From Cupriavidus pinatubonensis (GTDB lineage Bacteria; Pseudomonadota; Gammaproteobacteria; Burkholderiales; Burkholderiaceae), in contig NZ_CP080767.1 in NCBI RefSeq assembly GCF_019602855.1, positions 2,356,001 through 2,420,000 of the forward strand: a stretch of DNA of 64,000 nucleotides. Reading direction: 5' to 3'. Below the pieces are notes generated by a model, which saw only the letters and a list, made by a program, of their open reading frames with translations, was not told the origin of the DNA and made no database searches. Numbering within the stretch: position 1 is the stretch's first letter; each line of letters starts with the position of its first letter. Below, piece by piece: positions 38,801 to 48,458 of this stretch. The position numbers were made by a program, and so were the translations under genes.

Positions 38801-39807
38801 GTGTGCGGCGGATGATGCTTGCGCAGCGCCTCGGCGGTCTCGCGGATCTCGCGCTCGCCAGGCAGGAACACCAGCACGTCGCCGGGGCCAAGGCGAGCCA
38901 GCTCGTCCACCGCATCGACGATGCCATCGTACAGGTCGCGCTCGCGCGCCTGCGCGCTCTTCGGCGGAGCGTCGGCGGGCTTGTCCTGCTGGATCGGCCG
39001 GTAGCGGATCTCCACCGGATACAGCCGTCCGCTCACCTCGATCACCGGGGCCGGCTTGCCGTTGGCCGCGAAATGCGTGGCGAAACGCTGCGCGTCGATC
39101 GTGGCCGACGTGATGATGACCTTGAGATCCGGGCGCTTCGGCAGGATCTGCTTCAGGTAGCCGATCAGGAAATCGATGTTCAGGCTGCGTTCGTGCGCCT
39201 CGTCGATGATGATCGTGTCATACGCGCGCAGCAGCGGATCGTTCTGCGTCTCCGCGAGCAGGATACCGTCGGTCATCAGCTTGACCGAGGCACCGGCGGA
39301 CAGGACGTCGTTGAACCGCACCTGGTAGCCCACGTGCTCGCCCACCGGGGAGCCGAGTTCCTGCGCGATGCGCTTGGCCGTCGAAGTGGCAGCAATCCGC
39401 CGCGGCTGGGTGTGGCCGATCAGCCCGCCGCCTTCGCGCCCGGGCCCACGGCCGATCGACAGGCAGATCTTAGGGAGCTGCGTGGTCTTGCCCGAACCAG
39501 TCTCGCCCGACACGATGACGACCTGGTTGGCCTGCAGTGCCGCGGCGATCTCGTCGCGGCGGGCCGAGACCGGCAGTGCCTCCGGGAACGTGATCGGCGG
39601 CAGCGGATTGGCCTGGCGCGGCGGCCGTGTCGGGCGCGCGCGCCTGGCCGGCGCCTCCCCGCCGGGCGCGCCCGGTGCAATTTCGGGCCGCGGGCCGGAA
39701 CGGGATGGCGGGCGTTGCGCGGGACGGCCGTCGGATCGGGGGGCAGGCCGTGCGCCAGCGGCAGGCTGGCGTGGCGAAGAAGGCTTGGCGGGACGTTGTT
39801 CTGACAT
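35836..39807 (-). CDS. hrpA: ATP-dependent RNA helicase HrpA
   Basis: A 1323-aa DEAH-box helicase. A basic, Pro/Ala/Arg-rich N-terminal extension (about residues 1-70) precedes Walker A GETGSGKT at 101-108, DEAH at 202-205 and the motif VI block QRAGRCGR. The HA2, OB-fold and C-terminal DUF3418 regions follow, giving the usual HrpA length of about 1300 aa. E. coli HrpA acts in mRNA processing and on stalled ribosomes. Its ATG has no Shine-Dalgarno sequence and lies 23 bp from the divergent argA ATG, over a shared palindromic -10. Confidence 0.96.
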   Translation of the reverse strand: MSEQRPAKPSSPRQPAAGARPAPRSDGRPAQRPPSRSGPRPEIAPGAPGGEAPARRARPTRPPRQANPLPPITFPEALPVSARRDEIAAALQANQVVIVSGETGSGKTTQLPKICLSIGRGPGREGGGLIGHTQPRRIAATSTAKRIAQELGSPVGEHVGYQVRFNDVLSAGASVKLMTDGILLAETQNDPLLRAYDTIIIDEAHERSLNIDFLIGYLKQILPKRPDLKVIITSATIDAQRFATHFAANGKPAPVIEVSGRLYPVEIRYRPIQQDKPADAPPKSAQARERDLYDGIVDAVDELARLGPGDVLVFLPGEREIRETAEALRKHHPPHTEILPLFARLSVQEQERVFKPSNTRRIVLATNVAETSLTVPGIRYVVDTGLARVKRYSYRNKVEQLQIESISQAAANQRAGRCGRVANGVCIRLYEESEFQGRVRFTDPEILRSSLAAVILRMKALRLTEIESFPFIEPPLGRAIADGYQLLQELGAVDDANQLTGTGRQLAKLPLDPRVARMILAAREQHCLREVLVIASALSVQDPRERPQEAQEAADQAHRKFMDEKSEFLGWVKLWKWFEEAVAHKKSNKQLQDQCRANFLSHVRLREWRDVHSQLLTTVTEQGWRLNDSEPTFEQLHKALLTGLLGNVGCRIEDSDGKGREYLGARGIKFHLWPGSLIARKVGRWVMAAELVETSRLFARTLARIEPEWLEQVGRHLLKVSWSDPHWEKKAGQVLAMERATLYGLVVYQHRRVHYGPMNPKEAREIFIRRALVEGEFDTRLPFYAHNQRLVREIENLEHKSRRQDVLVDDELIYAFYDRAIPADVCQQTAFEQWYQTESAKDRKLLYLNRDELMRHEAAGITTDLFPKTMSVAGVDMGLTYHFEPGSHRDGVTLAVPLYALNQVRPERTEWLVPGMIKEKVHLLLKSLPQKLRRHCVPLPDYAAGFVARQPFGEGELTDVLIADIREQTGTMVRRADFKPETLSAHHFMNFKVVDEHGRQLDMGRNLAQLRAELGGQAQQSFQNIAARDVPAAEAGQYEGLTSWSFGELPELLEIRKGNQTLFGYPALVDKGTHCDVEVFDDPQEAERIHHAGLRRLFALQLREQVKFIEKNIPGLQQMAMQYMTLGTQEMLREQIVLLALERACLQAPLPRNDAEFTARKDEGRARLSLLAQEIARLAGTILAEYAGLPRKLLQAKPFGTAYADMEAQLGRLMGKQFIIDTPYPQLVHFPRYLKGIAMRVDKLKGDPARDTQRMQEMMPLLQQWQRAEKQLRTQGKGGADARLDEFRWMLEELRIALFAQELRTPVPMSVKRLQKVWEAMQR

Positions 39808-39813
39808 TGGCCG

Positions 39814-39825
39814 GGATTATAATCC
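39814..39825. promoter_or_regulatory. Symmetric -10 element shared by hrpA and argA
   Basis: GGATTATAATCC is a perfect palindrome that contains TATAAT on each strand (39818-39823 plus, 39821-39816 minus). Starts 7 bp downstream would fall at about 39830 on plus and 39809 on minus, almost at the two ATGs (39831 and 39807). No -35 with consensus spacing is clear. Confidence 0.7.
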
Positions 39826-39830
39826 GCGGC

Positions 39831-41264
39831 ATGAATGCCAGAACCGACACGCCCCCGCAGGCGCCCGCTCCTTCCGAGCCGGCCGAGCCACAGCCTGCCA
39901 CCGAATCGCAGCCCGCCGTGGGCGCGCCCCAGACCGAAGCCGGCGAGCGCGGCGCGCCGGACCATCAGCAATTCGTCGACTGGCTGCGAGCGGTCGCACC
40001 GTATATCCACACATTCCGCGGCAAGACCTTCGTGATCGCTTTCGGTGGCGAACTGGTCAAGGCCGGCGTCCTAAATGCGCTGGTCAATGACGTGGCGCTG
40101 CTGCATGCCATGGGCATGCAGATCGTGCTGGTGCACGGCTCGCAGCCGCAGGTGGAAGAGCAGCTGGCCCTGCGCCATGTCGAATCTCAATTCGCCAATG
40201 GCGTGCGCATCACCAACAACGCAGCGCTCGAATGCGCCAAGGAAGCTTCGGGCGAATTGCGTCTGGACATCGAGGCCGCTTTTAGCCAGGGGCTGCCGAA
40301 TACACCGATGGCCGGCGCGCAGCTTTCCGTGATTTCGGGCAACTTTGTCACGGCGCGGCCCGTGGGTATCGTCAACGGCGTGGATTTCCAGCACACCGGC
40401 ATGGTACGCAAGATCGACGGCGAATCGGTCCGCATGTCGCTGTCCCACGGCAAGATCGTGCTGCTGTCCCCGCTCGGCTTCTCGCCGACTGGCCAAGCCT
40501 TCAACCTGACCATGGAGGACGTGGCCAGCGCCACCGCCACCACGCTGAAGGCCGACAAGCTCATTTTCATCACCGAAGTCCCTGGCGTACTCGATCCGGT
40601 CGGCAAGCTGATGAAGGAGATGTCGCTGCGCACCGCCGTGGACCGCCTGCAGAACAATGACCTGCAGCCCGACGTGGCCTACTTCCTCGAACACCTCGTC
40701 AAGGCGCTCAAGGGCGGCGTGCCGCGTGCGCACCTGATTCCCTATGACCTCGACGGCTCGGTGCTGCTGGAACTGTTCCTGCACGACGGCGTCGGCACCA
40801 TGATTTCCGACACCGACCTGGAAAGCCTGCGCGAAGCCACGCTCGACGACGTCGGCGGCATCCTGCAGCTGATCGCGCCGCTGGAGCAGGACGGCACGCT
40901 GGTTCCGCGCGGCCGCCACCTGATCGAGCGCGATATCGGCAACTTCTCTGTGATCGAGCACGATGGCGTGCTGTTCGGCTGCGCCGCGCTGTACGACTAT
41001 CCGCGCGAGAACATGGGCGAAATGGCTTGCCTGACGGTGTCGCCCGAAGCACAGGGCACCGGCGACGGCGAGCGCCTGCTCAAGCGTATCGAACGGCGCG
41101 CGCGCGCGCTGGGGCTCGAACGCCTGTTCGTGCTCACCACGCGTACCGAGCACTGGTTCCTCAAGCGCGGCTTTGTCCACGCCAATGTGGACGACCTGCC
41201 CGAGGACAAGCGCAAGCTCTACAACTGGCAGCGCAAATCGATGGTGCTGATGAAAAAGCTGTAG
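39831..41264 (+). CDS. argA: Amino-acid N-acetyltransferase (N-acetylglutamate synthase)
   Basis: A 477-aa two-domain enzyme making N-acetylglutamate, the first step of arginine synthesis. After a Pro/Ala/Glu-rich extension of about 40 residues, the amino-acid kinase-like domain begins at [25 protein letters not shown] and contains [12 protein letters not shown]. The GNAT domain is at about residues 330-477 with [17 protein letters not shown] as the acetyl-CoA loop. No Shine-Dalgarno sequence precedes the ATG, and a perfect TATAAT ends 7 bp before it, so the transcript is probably leaderless. Divergent from hrpA. Confidence 0.95.
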   Translation: MNARTDTPPQAPAPSEPAEPQPATESQPAVGAPQTEAGERGAPDHQQFVDWLRAVAPYIHTFRGKTFVIAFGGELVKAGVLNALVNDVALLHAMGMQIVLVHGSQPQVEEQLALRHVESQFANGVRITNNAALECAKEASGELRLDIEAAFSQGLPNTPMAGAQLSVISGNFVTARPVGIVNGVDFQHTGMVRKIDGESVRMSLSHGKIVLLSPLGFSPTGQAFNLTMEDVASATATTLKADKLIFITEVPGVLDPVGKLMKEMSLRTAVDRLQNNDLQPDVAYFLEHLVKALKGGVPRAHLIPYDLDGSVLLELFLHDGVGTMISDTDLESLREATLDDVGGILQLIAPLEQDGTLVPRGRHLIERDIGNFSVIEHDGVLFGCAALYDYPRENMGEMACLTVSPEAQGTGDGERLLKRIERRARALGLERLFVLTTRTEHWFLKRGFVHANVDDLPEDKRKLYNWQRKSMVLMKKL

Positions 41265-41410
41265 GAAATGTAGGGGCAATGCCGCCGTGGGGCGGCGCCC
41301 CGCCCTGCTTGGCTACAATATCGCACCAGTCGTCCACTGAACCACAAAACGGGAGCGCAGGACGCGCGGCATGCCGCGCCGGCTTCCGACCACGCACACA
41401 AGGAGTCCTC

Positions 41411-41683
41411 ATGGCCCGCATGGTCCAATGCATTAAGCTGAACAAGGAAGCCGAAGGGCTCGATTTCCCGCCCCTGCCCGGCGAACTCGGCAAGAAGATC
41501 TGGCAAAGCGTCTCGAAGGAAGCCTGGGCCGGCTGGCTCAAGCACCAGACCATGCTGATCAACGAGAACCGCCTGAACATGGCCGATGCGCGTGCCCGCC
41601 AGTATCTGCTCAAGCAGACGGAGAAGTACTTCTTCGGCGAGGGCGCGGACGAGGCCGCGGGCTACGTGCCTCCGCAGGCCTGA
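41411..41683 (+). CDS. yggX: Probable Fe(2+)-trafficking protein YggX
   Basis: A 90-aa protein of the oxidative-damage protection/Fe(2+)-trafficking family. [21 protein letters not shown] with Cys7, [20 protein letters not shown] and [20 protein letters not shown] are conserved family blocks. Size is normal. AGGAG lies 6-10 bp before the ATG. YggX is linked to protection of Fe-S clusters from superoxide. It is followed by a very strong terminator. Confidence 0.96.
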   Translation: MARMVQCIKLNKEAEGLDFPPLPGELGKKIWQSVSKEAWAGWLKHQTMLINENRLNMADARARQYLLKQTEKYFFGEGADEAAGYVPPQA

Positions 41684-41700
41684 TCTTCCTGCACGATTGA

Positions 41701-41737
41701 AATGAAAATGGGGTGCCGCCGGCACCCCATTTTCATT
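41701..41737. terminator. Bidirectional terminator between yggX and rpiA
   Basis: A perfect 17-bp inverted repeat, AATGAAAATGGGGTGCC and its complement, with a GCC centre. A-rich and T-rich flanks are inside the stem on both sides, so it serves the convergent yggX and rpiA. Confidence 0.9.
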
Positions 41738-41759
41738 GTGGCTTGCAGCCACTGGCCGA

Positions 41760-42446
41760 TCAGTAATCGGTGCGCTGCACGCCCTCGCCCGTGCCGAGCA
41801 GCAGCACGTTCGCACCGCGCAGCGCGAACAGGCCCACGGTCACGACGCCGGGAATCTGGTTGATCGACTGTTCCAACCCGCGCGGATCGGTGATTTTCAG
41901 GCCGCTTACGTCCAGAATCACATTGCCATTGTCGGTCTTGTAAATGCCGCCGTCCTTGTTCATGCGCAGGCGGGGCTGGCCGCCAAGCGCGGCGACTTGG
42001 CGCGCGACCGCCGCGCGTGCCATCGGAATCACTTCGACGGGCAGCGGGAAGGCGCCCATCGTTTCGACGAGCTTACTGCCGTCCGCGATGCAGACGAAAC
42101 GGCCGGCGACCGAGGCCACGATCTTCTCGCGGGTCAGCGCGCCGCCACCGCCCTTGATCATCGCGCCACTGGCGTCGATCTCGTCGGCGCCGTCGACATA
42201 GACGGGGATATCGTCGACTTCATTGAGGTCGAGCACCTTGAAGCCATGCTGTTGCAACCGGCGCGTGGACGCCTCGGAGCTCGATACCGCACCCGCGAAG
42301 CGATCCTTGAACGCCGCCACGGCGTCAATGAAAAGATTGGCCGTGGAACCGGTGCCAACGCCGAGCACGGCGCCTTCCGGGACTTCCTGCTTCACGTAGT
42401 CGGCCGCGGCTTGCGCCACCAGCGCCTTGAGTTCATCCTGAGTCAT
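41760..42446 (-). CDS. rpiA: Ribose-5-phosphate isomerase A
   Basis: A 228-aa enzyme interconverting ribose-5-phosphate and ribulose-5-phosphate in the non-oxidative pentose phosphate pathway. Signatures: [21 protein letters not shown] (catalytic Asp), [15 protein letters not shown] (catalytic Lys/Glu region). Start at [18 protein letters not shown]; 19 in-frame codons upstream are not conserved. It is divergent from tal (145 bp between starts), another enzyme of the same pathway. Confidence 0.96.
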
Positions 42447-42591
42447 GACAACAGCCAGATGGCTTTCGGGAAAAACGCGTAGTGTAGCGGATTGCGATGG
42501 CAAGGCTGCCCGCGACGGTACAATGCCTCAACGGCGCCGCGAGTCGGCCGCCTTCCCGCCTCCCCATGACGACTGCAACGACTTACCGATC

Positions 42592-43548
42592 ATGAACCAG
42601 CTCGAACAACTCAAGCAGTTCACCACGGTCGTGGCCGATACCGGCGACTTCCAGTTGATGAAGCAGTACACGCCGCAGGACGCCACCACCAACCCGTCGC
42701 TGATCCTCAAGGCGGTGCAGAAGCCCGAATACCGCGGACTTCTGGAACAGGCCGTGCGCGACTACCACAACGAAGGCGGTGTCGACGCCGTGATGGACGG
42801 CGTGCTGATCGCGTTCGGCTGCGAGATCCTCGCCATCGTGCCCGGACGTGTGTCGACGGAGGTCGATGCGCGGCTGTCGTTCGATACCGAAGCGACGGTC
42901 GAAAAGGCCCGCCACCTGATCCGCCTGTACGAACAGCGCGGCGTGGCGCGCGAGCGCGTGCTGATCAAGATTGCATCGACGTGGGAAGGCATCCGCGCCG
43001 CCGAGATCCTGCAGCGCGAAGGCATCCGCTGCAACATGACGCTGCTGTTCTCGCTGGTGCAGGCAGTCGCGTGCGCCGAGGCCGGCGCGCAACTGATCTC
43101 GCCGTTCGTCGGTCGCATCCTCGACTGGTACAAGAAGCAGGCCGGCGACCAGTGGGACGCTGCCGCCAATGCGGGCGACAACGATCCGGGCGTGCGCTCC
43201 GTGCGCCAGATCTACGACTACTACAAGAAATTCGGCTACAACACCGAAGTGATGGGGGCCAGCTTCCGCAGCACTGCACAGATCGTCGCGCTGGCCGGCA
43301 GCGACCTGCTCACGATCAGCCCGGACCTGCTCGAGCAACTGGCACGCACCGAAGGCACGGTGGAGCGCAAGCTGTCGGTCGATCTCGCACAGGCAGGCAA
43401 TATTGCCCGCATCCCGGCCGATGAGCCAGCCTTCCGCTGGCAGCTCAACGAAGACGCCATGGCCACCGAGAAACTCGCTGAAGGCATCCGTCTGTTTGCT
43501 GCGGACGCAATCAAGCTGGAAAAGCTGGTTGCGGAAATCGCCGGCTAA
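42592..43548 (+). CDS. tal: Transaldolase (type 1)
   Basis: A 318-aa class I aldolase transferring dihydroxyacetone units between sedoheptulose-7-phosphate and glyceraldehyde-3-phosphate. The Schiff-base Lys126 is in [28 protein letters not shown] and [20 protein letters not shown] are conserved. Length fits TalA/TalB. Start at [10 protein letters not shown]. Divergent partner rpiA acts in the same pathway. Confidence 0.97.
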
Positions 43549-43569
43549 GGCGCCGACCGAGGCGGCCGC

Positions 43570-44352
43570 TCAGTCCATCTCCGTATCGGAGCCGGACTGC
43601 GGCCATAGCAGCGGCAGGCTTGCACCTGCTGCTGCCTGCAGTACCACATCAGCGGTCTGATCCAGCACCGAGGGCTGCGGATTCACCACGACGACCCGTG
43701 CGCCGTGATCCCTGGCCAAACCCGGCAGCCCGGCTGCCGGGTACACCAACCCCGACGTCCCCACGACGAGGCACAGGTCCGCCGTCTCGGCGGCATGTTC
43801 GGCGCGGAAACGCGCCACACGCGGCAGGTCTTCCCCGAACCACACCACCCCGGGGCGCATCAGCGCACCACACAGGCTGCAGCGTGGCGGATCGCCGGGA
43901 ATCGCCGTGGCCTCATCGCAGCGCCCGCAGCCGTTCAGCCATTTGTTCGCGAACAGGTTTCCATGCAGCTCGATCACATGATCGCTGCCGGCGCGCTGGT
44001 GCAGCCCGTCCACATTCTGCGTGACCAGCGTCACCGTCTTCTGCGCGGCCAAAGCCACCAGCGCATAGTGCGCAGGATTCGGCCGTGCGGCAGCCACGAG
44101 GTCGCGGCGATGCTGATACCACTCCCACACCAGTGCCGGTTGGCGGCGGTATGCCTCTTCGCTCGCCAGCTCCTCGGGATCAAAACGTGCCCAGAGACCG
44201 GTCAGCGCATCCCGGAACGTCGGCACGCCGGATTCCGCGGAGATGCCTGCCCCGGTCAGCACGAACACGCTGCGAGCCTGGGCAATCAGTTCCCGGGCTT
44301 CTTCCAGGCCGGGCCACGGCGACGACAGGGGGATAAGGGCATCATCGTTCAT
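43570..44352 (-). CDS. Sirtuin (SIR2-family NAD-dependent protein deacylase)
   Basis: A 260-aa cytosolic sirtuin. GAGISAESGVPTFRD at 34-48, QNVDGLHQRAGS at 112-123 and catalytic His130 are present; the zinc site uses Cys142, Cys145, Cys158 and Cys161. The Tyr79-x-x-Arg82 pattern (WEWYQHRRD) is the pocket motif of class III sirtuins that remove succinyl/malonyl groups, so desuccinylase activity is possible. It removes acyl groups from lysines using NAD+. Convergent with tal. Confidence 0.92.
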   Translation of the reverse strand: MNDDALIPLSSPWPGLEEARELIAQARSVFVLTGAGISAESGVPTFRDALTGLWARFDPEELASEEAYRRQPALVWEWYQHRRDLVAAARPNPAHYALVALAAQKTVTLVTQNVDGLHQRAGSDHVIELHGNLFANKWLNGCGRCDEATAIPGDPPRCSLCGALMRPGVVWFGEDLPRVARFRAEHAAETADLCLVVGTSGLVYPAAGLPGLARDHGARVVVVNPQPSVLDQTADVVLQAAAGASLPLLWPQSGSDTEMD

Positions 44353-44580
44353 GGTGTCATTTCCCGCCTGTCGGCCGAGATTGCGGGATATCTGCAATGC
44401 ACTGCATAGCAATCGCCTTCAGGAAGTCGGACAGGCATGGCACGGCGGCAACGGCCTGCTCACAGGTGCTGCCGGCGCGGCCAGGCCAGGGGATGACACA
44501 GATTCTAGCCCCGTGCGACGGGGACAGCGCGGACGGCCGGCAACGTGCCGCGTTACAGCGGCAGCAGATACAAGGATGCT

Positions 44581-45321
44581 TTACTTCAAGCGCCGCTGGC
44601 GCACCGCTTCGTACAGGCAGACACCGCTGGCCACCGACACGTTCAGGCTTTCGACACCGCCAAGCATGGGGATGCCAACCAGTTCGTCGCAGGTCTCGCG
44701 CGTCAGGCGGCGCATGCCCTCGCCCTCGGCTCCCATGACGATCGCCATCGGGCCCTTCAGGTCCACATCGTAAAGCGTCTTGTCAGTACCGTCGGCCGTG
44801 CCGACCACCCAGATGCCCCGTTCCTGCAGTTCACGCAGCGTGCGGGCAAGATTGGTCACGGTGATGTAAGGCACGGTCTCGGCCGCGCCGCTCGCCACCT
44901 TGGCCACGGTTGTATTCAGTCCGACGCTGCGGTCCTTGGGCGCGATCACCGCATGCGCGCCGGCGCCGTCCGCCACACGCAGGCAGGCGCCGAGGTTATG
45001 CGGATCCGTCACACCGTCGAGCACGAGCAGCAGCGGCGTGCCCTCAATACCATCGAGCAATTCGTCGAGATTGAGTGCAAGCGCCACGTCTTCAGCACGC
45101 GCCACCACGCCCTGATGACGGTCGGTGCCCGCCATGCCGCGCAAGCGTTCGGCATCAACGGGGTGCAGGCGCACACCGAGGCTCTCGGCCAGGCGGATGA
45201 AGTCCTGCATGCGACGGTCGCGGCGCGAAGCCTCGACATAGACATCGGTGACGCCCTTGGCGTCCTGGCGCAAGCGCGCGGTGACGGCGTGAAAGCCGAT
45301 CAGAAGTTTTTGTTTAGCCAT
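44581..45321 (-). CDS. rlmB: 23S rRNA (guanosine(2251)-2'-O)-methyltransferase RlmB
   Basis: A 246-aa SPOUT (TrmH/SpoU) methyltransferase. An N-terminal RNA-binding L30e-like domain ([19 protein letters not shown]) precedes the knotted catalytic domain with [30 protein letters not shown] and [22 protein letters not shown]. It modifies G2251 in the peptidyl transferase centre. It follows rnr on the same strand with an 88-bp gap, the usual rnr-rlmB order. Confidence 0.95.
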   Translation of the reverse strand: MAKQKLLIGFHAVTARLRQDAKGVTDVYVEASRRDRRMQDFIRLAESLGVRLHPVDAERLRGMAGTDRHQGVVARAEDVALALNLDELLDGIEGTPLLLVLDGVTDPHNLGACLRVADGAGAHAVIAPKDRSVGLNTTVAKVASGAAETVPYITVTNLARTLRELQERGIWVVGTADGTDKTLYDVDLKGPMAIVMGAEGEGMRRLTRETCDELVGIPMLGGVESLNVSVASGVCLYEAVRQRRLK

Positions 45322-45409
45322 GGCGCGATTGTACTCGCCCGGCCCGGCCATCACGCTTGTGCGTGCCGCCCGGGGCGCCGATGTGGAGGCGCCCCGGAGC
45401 GGCTCAGGC

Positions 45410-48022
45410 TCAACGCTTGCGCGGCGTGCGCGAGGTTTTGCCTGCGGTCTTGGCCGGGTGCGTCTTCGAGGCCGGCTTGCGCGACTTGTCCAGATGGGCT
45501 GGCTTGGGCTTGGCGGCACGCTTGGCCGGCTTGCCGCCGGTCTTGACGTGCGGACGCAGCGGCGTGATCACGGCTTCGAACACCGGTTGCTCTTCGATCA
45601 CGCGGTCCAGCGTTTCATCGAACGACTCCTCCGGCTTGGAAGTACCGCCGAGCAAAGCCGCCAGTTGCCGGCCCTTCTTGCGCGCCGGCACCGCATGGGC
45701 GGCCGGCACACGCGGCGGTTCGCCCACGCCGGCACGGGCCCGCAGCGTCTTGGCCGATGGCTCCTGCACCAGGCGGAAGTCGATCTTGCGCGCGTCGAGA
45801 TCCACACGCGACACCTGCACGCGCACGCGATCCGTCAGTCGGTACCGGATACCCGTGCGTTCGCCGCGCAGTTCGTTGCGCGCTTCGTCGTACTGGAAGT
45901 AATCGCTGCCGAGTTCGGTGACGTGCACCAGCCCTTCCACGTACAGCTCGTCGAGCTGCACGAAGATGCCGAACGACGTCACGGCGCTGACGGTACCGGC
46001 GAAATCGCTGCCGAGCTTGTCGCGCATGAAGTAGCACTTGAGCCAGGCCTCGACATCGCGCGATGCCTCATCGGCACGCCGCTCGTTGGCCGAGCAGTGC
46101 AGCCCCAGTTCGTCCCAGATCGCCTCGTTGCGCCGTGCACGCGCCGCCGTCAGTTCCGCCTTCTGCTCGGCGTCCTTGGCTTGCAGGCGCCGCGCCTTCG
46201 GGGAGATCGCGGTGTTGAGTTCGGTACCGTGAGCGAAGGCCGGCTGATACTTGGTGTGCGCAAGGACGGCCTTGATCGCGCGGTGCACCAGCAGGTCCGG
46301 ATAGCGGCGGATCGGGCTGGTGAAATGCGCGTAGGCTTCGTACGCCAGGCCGAAGTGGCCGATATTGTCCGGGCTGTACACGGCCTGCTGCATCGAGCGC
46401 AGCAGCATGGTCTGCAGCATCGGCGCATCGGGCCGCGACTTGATCTTGTCCATCACCTCGGCGTAGTCGGACGCCTGCGGCTTGTCGCCGCCGCCGAGCG
46501 ACAGGCCCGAGGTCTTCAGGAACTCGCGCAGGTTCTTGAGCTTTTCCTCGCTCGGGCCTGCGTGGATGCGGTACAGCGCCGGGTGCTTGAAGCGCTCGAG
46601 GAAATCGGCCGCGCAGACGTTGGCCGTCAGCATGCACTCCTCGATCAGCCGGTGGGCGTCATTTCGCGTGCGCGGCAGGATCTGCTCGATCTTGCCCTGG
46701 GCATTGCAGACGATGTAGGTCTCGGTGGTATCGAAATCGATCGCGCCACGCTCGCGCCGCGCCTTGAGCAGGACCTGGAACAGCTCGTACAGGTTCTGCA
46801 GATGCGGCACCAGCTCGGCGCGCTTGTGGGCCTCCGGCCCCTTCGTGTTCGACAGGACCGACCAGACCTCGTTGTAGGTCAGCCGCGCCGCCGAGTGCAT
46901 GACCGCCGGATAGAACTGGTACCCCTTCAGCTCGCCCTTGGCCGTAATCACCGCGTCGCACACCATGCACAGGCGGTCCACCTGCGGGTTGAGCGAGCAC
47001 AGGCCATTCGACAACTTCTCCGGCAGCATGGGGATCACCCGGCGCGGGAAGTACACGGAGGTGGCGCGATCGAGCGCGTCGGCATCGAGCGGCGTGCCAG
47101 GCCGCACGTAGTGCGAAACATCGGCAATGGCCACGATCAGGCGCCAGCCCTTGCTGCGGCCCATCTTCACCGGCTCGCAGTAAACCGCGTCGTCGAAGTC
47201 GCGCGCGTCTTCGCCGTCGATCGTGACAAGCGGCACATCGCGCAGGTCAATGCGGTGGTCCAGGTCGGTCTGGCGCACCTCATCGGGCAGCGCCGAGGCT
47301 TCCTTGGCCGCGGCTTGCGAGAACGCATGCGGCACGCCGTACTTGCGCACCGCAATCTCGATTTCCATGCCCGGATCGTCGATATCGCCGAGCACCTCCA
47401 CCACGCGCCCGACCGGCTGGACGTAGCGGTCCGGGAACTCGATCAGTTCGACGCTGACCACCTGGCCAACGCGCGCCTTGCCCTGCGCCTTCGGCGGGAT
47501 CAGGATGTCCTGGCCGATGCGCTTGTCCTCGGGCGCGACCACCAGCACGCCGCCTTCACTGAGCAGGCGGCCGATCACGTAGCGGTTGGCACGTTCCAGG
47601 ATCTCGACGATCTGCCCTTCCGGGCGGCCGCGCCGGTCGTAGCCGACCACGCGCACTTGCGCGCGATCGTTGTGCATGGCCTTTTGCAGTTCGCGCTCGG
47701 GCAGGAAGATATCGTCCTCGCCATCGTCGCGAATCAGGAAGCCGAAACCGTCGCGGTGCCCCTGCACGCGGCCGGTAACGAAATTGGGTTGATGGGCCAG
47801 TTCATAGCGGCCCTTGCGGTTCAGTTCGACCTGCCCGTCGCGTTCCATCGCGGCCAGGCGCTTCTGGAATCCGTCATGCTCCTTGCGCGTGACGGACAGG
47901 GCCTTGGCGATATCGCCGGCCGACAGGGGCGACCCCGATGTTCTCAGTACGCCGAGGATTTCTTCACGGCTAGGGATCGGATAGTTGTTTTGATTCAATT
48001 TTTTCTGAAAACTATTTGACAA
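45410..48022 (-). CDS. rnr: Ribonuclease R
   Basis: An 870-aa 3'-5' exoribonuclease that degrades structured RNA. The N-terminal winged-helix region ([27 protein letters not shown]), cold-shock domains, RNB active site [14 protein letters not shown] with the acidic metal ligands, an S1 domain and a long basic C-tail ([20 protein letters not shown]) are present. The start shown is TTG (translated as [17 protein letters not shown]); no ATG is available before the tRNA gene. Another TTG lies eight codons downstream (47998). The start codon lies inside the -35 of the opposite-strand tRNA promoter. Confidence 0.92.
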   Translation of the reverse strand: MSNSFQKKLNQNNYPIPSREEILGVLRTSGSPLSAGDIAKALSVTRKEHDGFQKRLAAMERDGQVELNRKGRYELAHQPNFVTGRVQGHRDGFGFLIRDDGEDDIFLPERELQKAMHNDRAQVRVVGYDRRGRPEGQIVEILERANRYVIGRLLSEGGVLVVAPEDKRIGQDILIPPKAQGKARVGQVVSVELIEFPDRYVQPVGRVVEVLGDIDDPGMEIEIAVRKYGVPHAFSQAAAKEASALPDEVRQTDLDHRIDLRDVPLVTIDGEDARDFDDAVYCEPVKMGRSKGWRLIVAIADVSHYVRPGTPLDADALDRATSVYFPRRVIPMLPEKLSNGLCSLNPQVDRLCMVCDAVITAKGELKGYQFYPAVMHSAARLTYNEVWSVLSNTKGPEAHKRAELVPHLQNLYELFQVLLKARRERGAIDFDTTETYIVCNAQGKIEQILPRTRNDAHRLIEECMLTANVCAADFLERFKHPALYRIHAGPSEEKLKNLREFLKTSGLSLGGGDKPQASDYAEVMDKIKSRPDAPMLQTMLLRSMQQAVYSPDNIGHFGLAYEAYAHFTSPIRRYPDLLVHRAIKAVLAHTKYQPAFAHGTELNTAISPKARRLQAKDAEQKAELTAARARRNEAIWDELGLHCSANERRADEASRDVEAWLKCYFMRDKLGSDFAGTVSAVTSFGIFVQLDELYVEGLVHVTELGSDYFQYDEARNELRGERTGIRYRLTDRVRVQVSRVDLDARKIDFRLVQEPSAKTLRARAGVGEPPRVPAAHAVPARKKGRQLAALLGGTSKPEESFDETLDRVIEEQPVFEAVITPLRPHVKTGGKPAKRAAKPKPAHLDKSRKPASKTHPAKTAGKTSRTPRKR

Positions 48023-48043
48023 AATTTCGGCGCTCTCTATAAT
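48016..48043 (+). promoter_or_regulatory. Consensus sigma-70 promoter of tRNA-Leu
   Basis: TTGACA (48016-48021) and TATAAT (48038-48043) are perfect hexamers separated by 16 bp, followed by a GC-rich GAGCGC discriminator that suits stringent control. It drives the tRNA 26 bp downstream. Confidence 0.9.
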
Positions 48044-48068
48044 GAGCGCTTCGGTTGTTTCGACACCT

Positions 48069-48155
48069 GCCCAGGTGGCGGAATTGGTAGACGCACTAGG
48101 TTCAGGTCCTAGCGGTGGCAACACTGTGGAGGTTCGAGTCCTCTCCTGGGCACCA
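48069..48155 (+). tRNA. leuT-type: tRNA-Leu (anticodon CAG)
   Basis: An 87-nt class II tRNA. The 7-bp acceptor stem is GCCCAGG with CCTGGGC; the anticodon loop TTCAGGT has CAG at 48103-48105; a long variable arm and T loop GGTTCGAGTCC follow; CCA is encoded at 48153-48155. It reads CUG, the main leucine codon in this GC-rich genome. Confidence 0.97.
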
Positions 48156-48165
48156 GATCAGCGAG

Positions 48166-48205
48166 AAACCCGCAGCGCTTTCAAAGCCTGCGGGTTTTTT
48201 GTTTT
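48166..48205 (+). terminator. Intrinsic terminator of tRNA-Leu
   Basis: A 10-bp stem AAACCCGCAG / CTGCGGGTTT (48166-48175, 48188-48197) followed by TTTTTTGTTTT. Ends the tRNA transcript. Confidence 0.88.
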
Positions 48206-48433
48206 CCGCCTTCGCCTTGCGCATCTGATCCGGCAATTTGCACTCCTCGATTTGCAGCCAGTCGCCGCTGCATTCCATTTGTTGATTTATCGCAGCCATA
48301 CGGACTGCTGCGAACCAGTGTATCAGTTTCAGTGGCGATTCCGGCATTCTGCTGCCACCTTTACGACACAAAATCGCGCGAGTCGCCACGAAGCTGCATT
48401 CCGCCACCTTTCCACCGATTGACAATCCCATTC

Positions 48434-48458
48434 ATGTGTAACTATCATGGTTTCACAT
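48434..48458. promoter_or_regulatory. Rrf2 operator A (upstream of the regulator gene)
   Basis: Arms ATGTGTAACT (48434-48443) and GGTTTCACAT (48449-48458) form an inverted repeat with 8 of 10 complementary bases around a 5-bp centre. It shares arms and spacing with operator B (48920-48950). It is 14 bp before the regulator ATG, so autorepression is likely. Confidence 0.75.

Noticed and set aside
42566-42595. Nine-codon upstream frame (MTTATTYRS) whose TGA overlaps the tal ATG
   Set aside because: It has no ribosome-binding sequence and could easily arise by chance; worth only a note.
48102-48431. Minus-strand open frame of about 110 codons ending in the complement of tRNA-Leu
   Set aside because: The end translates to a GEDSNLH motif, the familiar artefact of reading the complement of tRNA-Leu. 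No homologous protein is recognisable in the rest.
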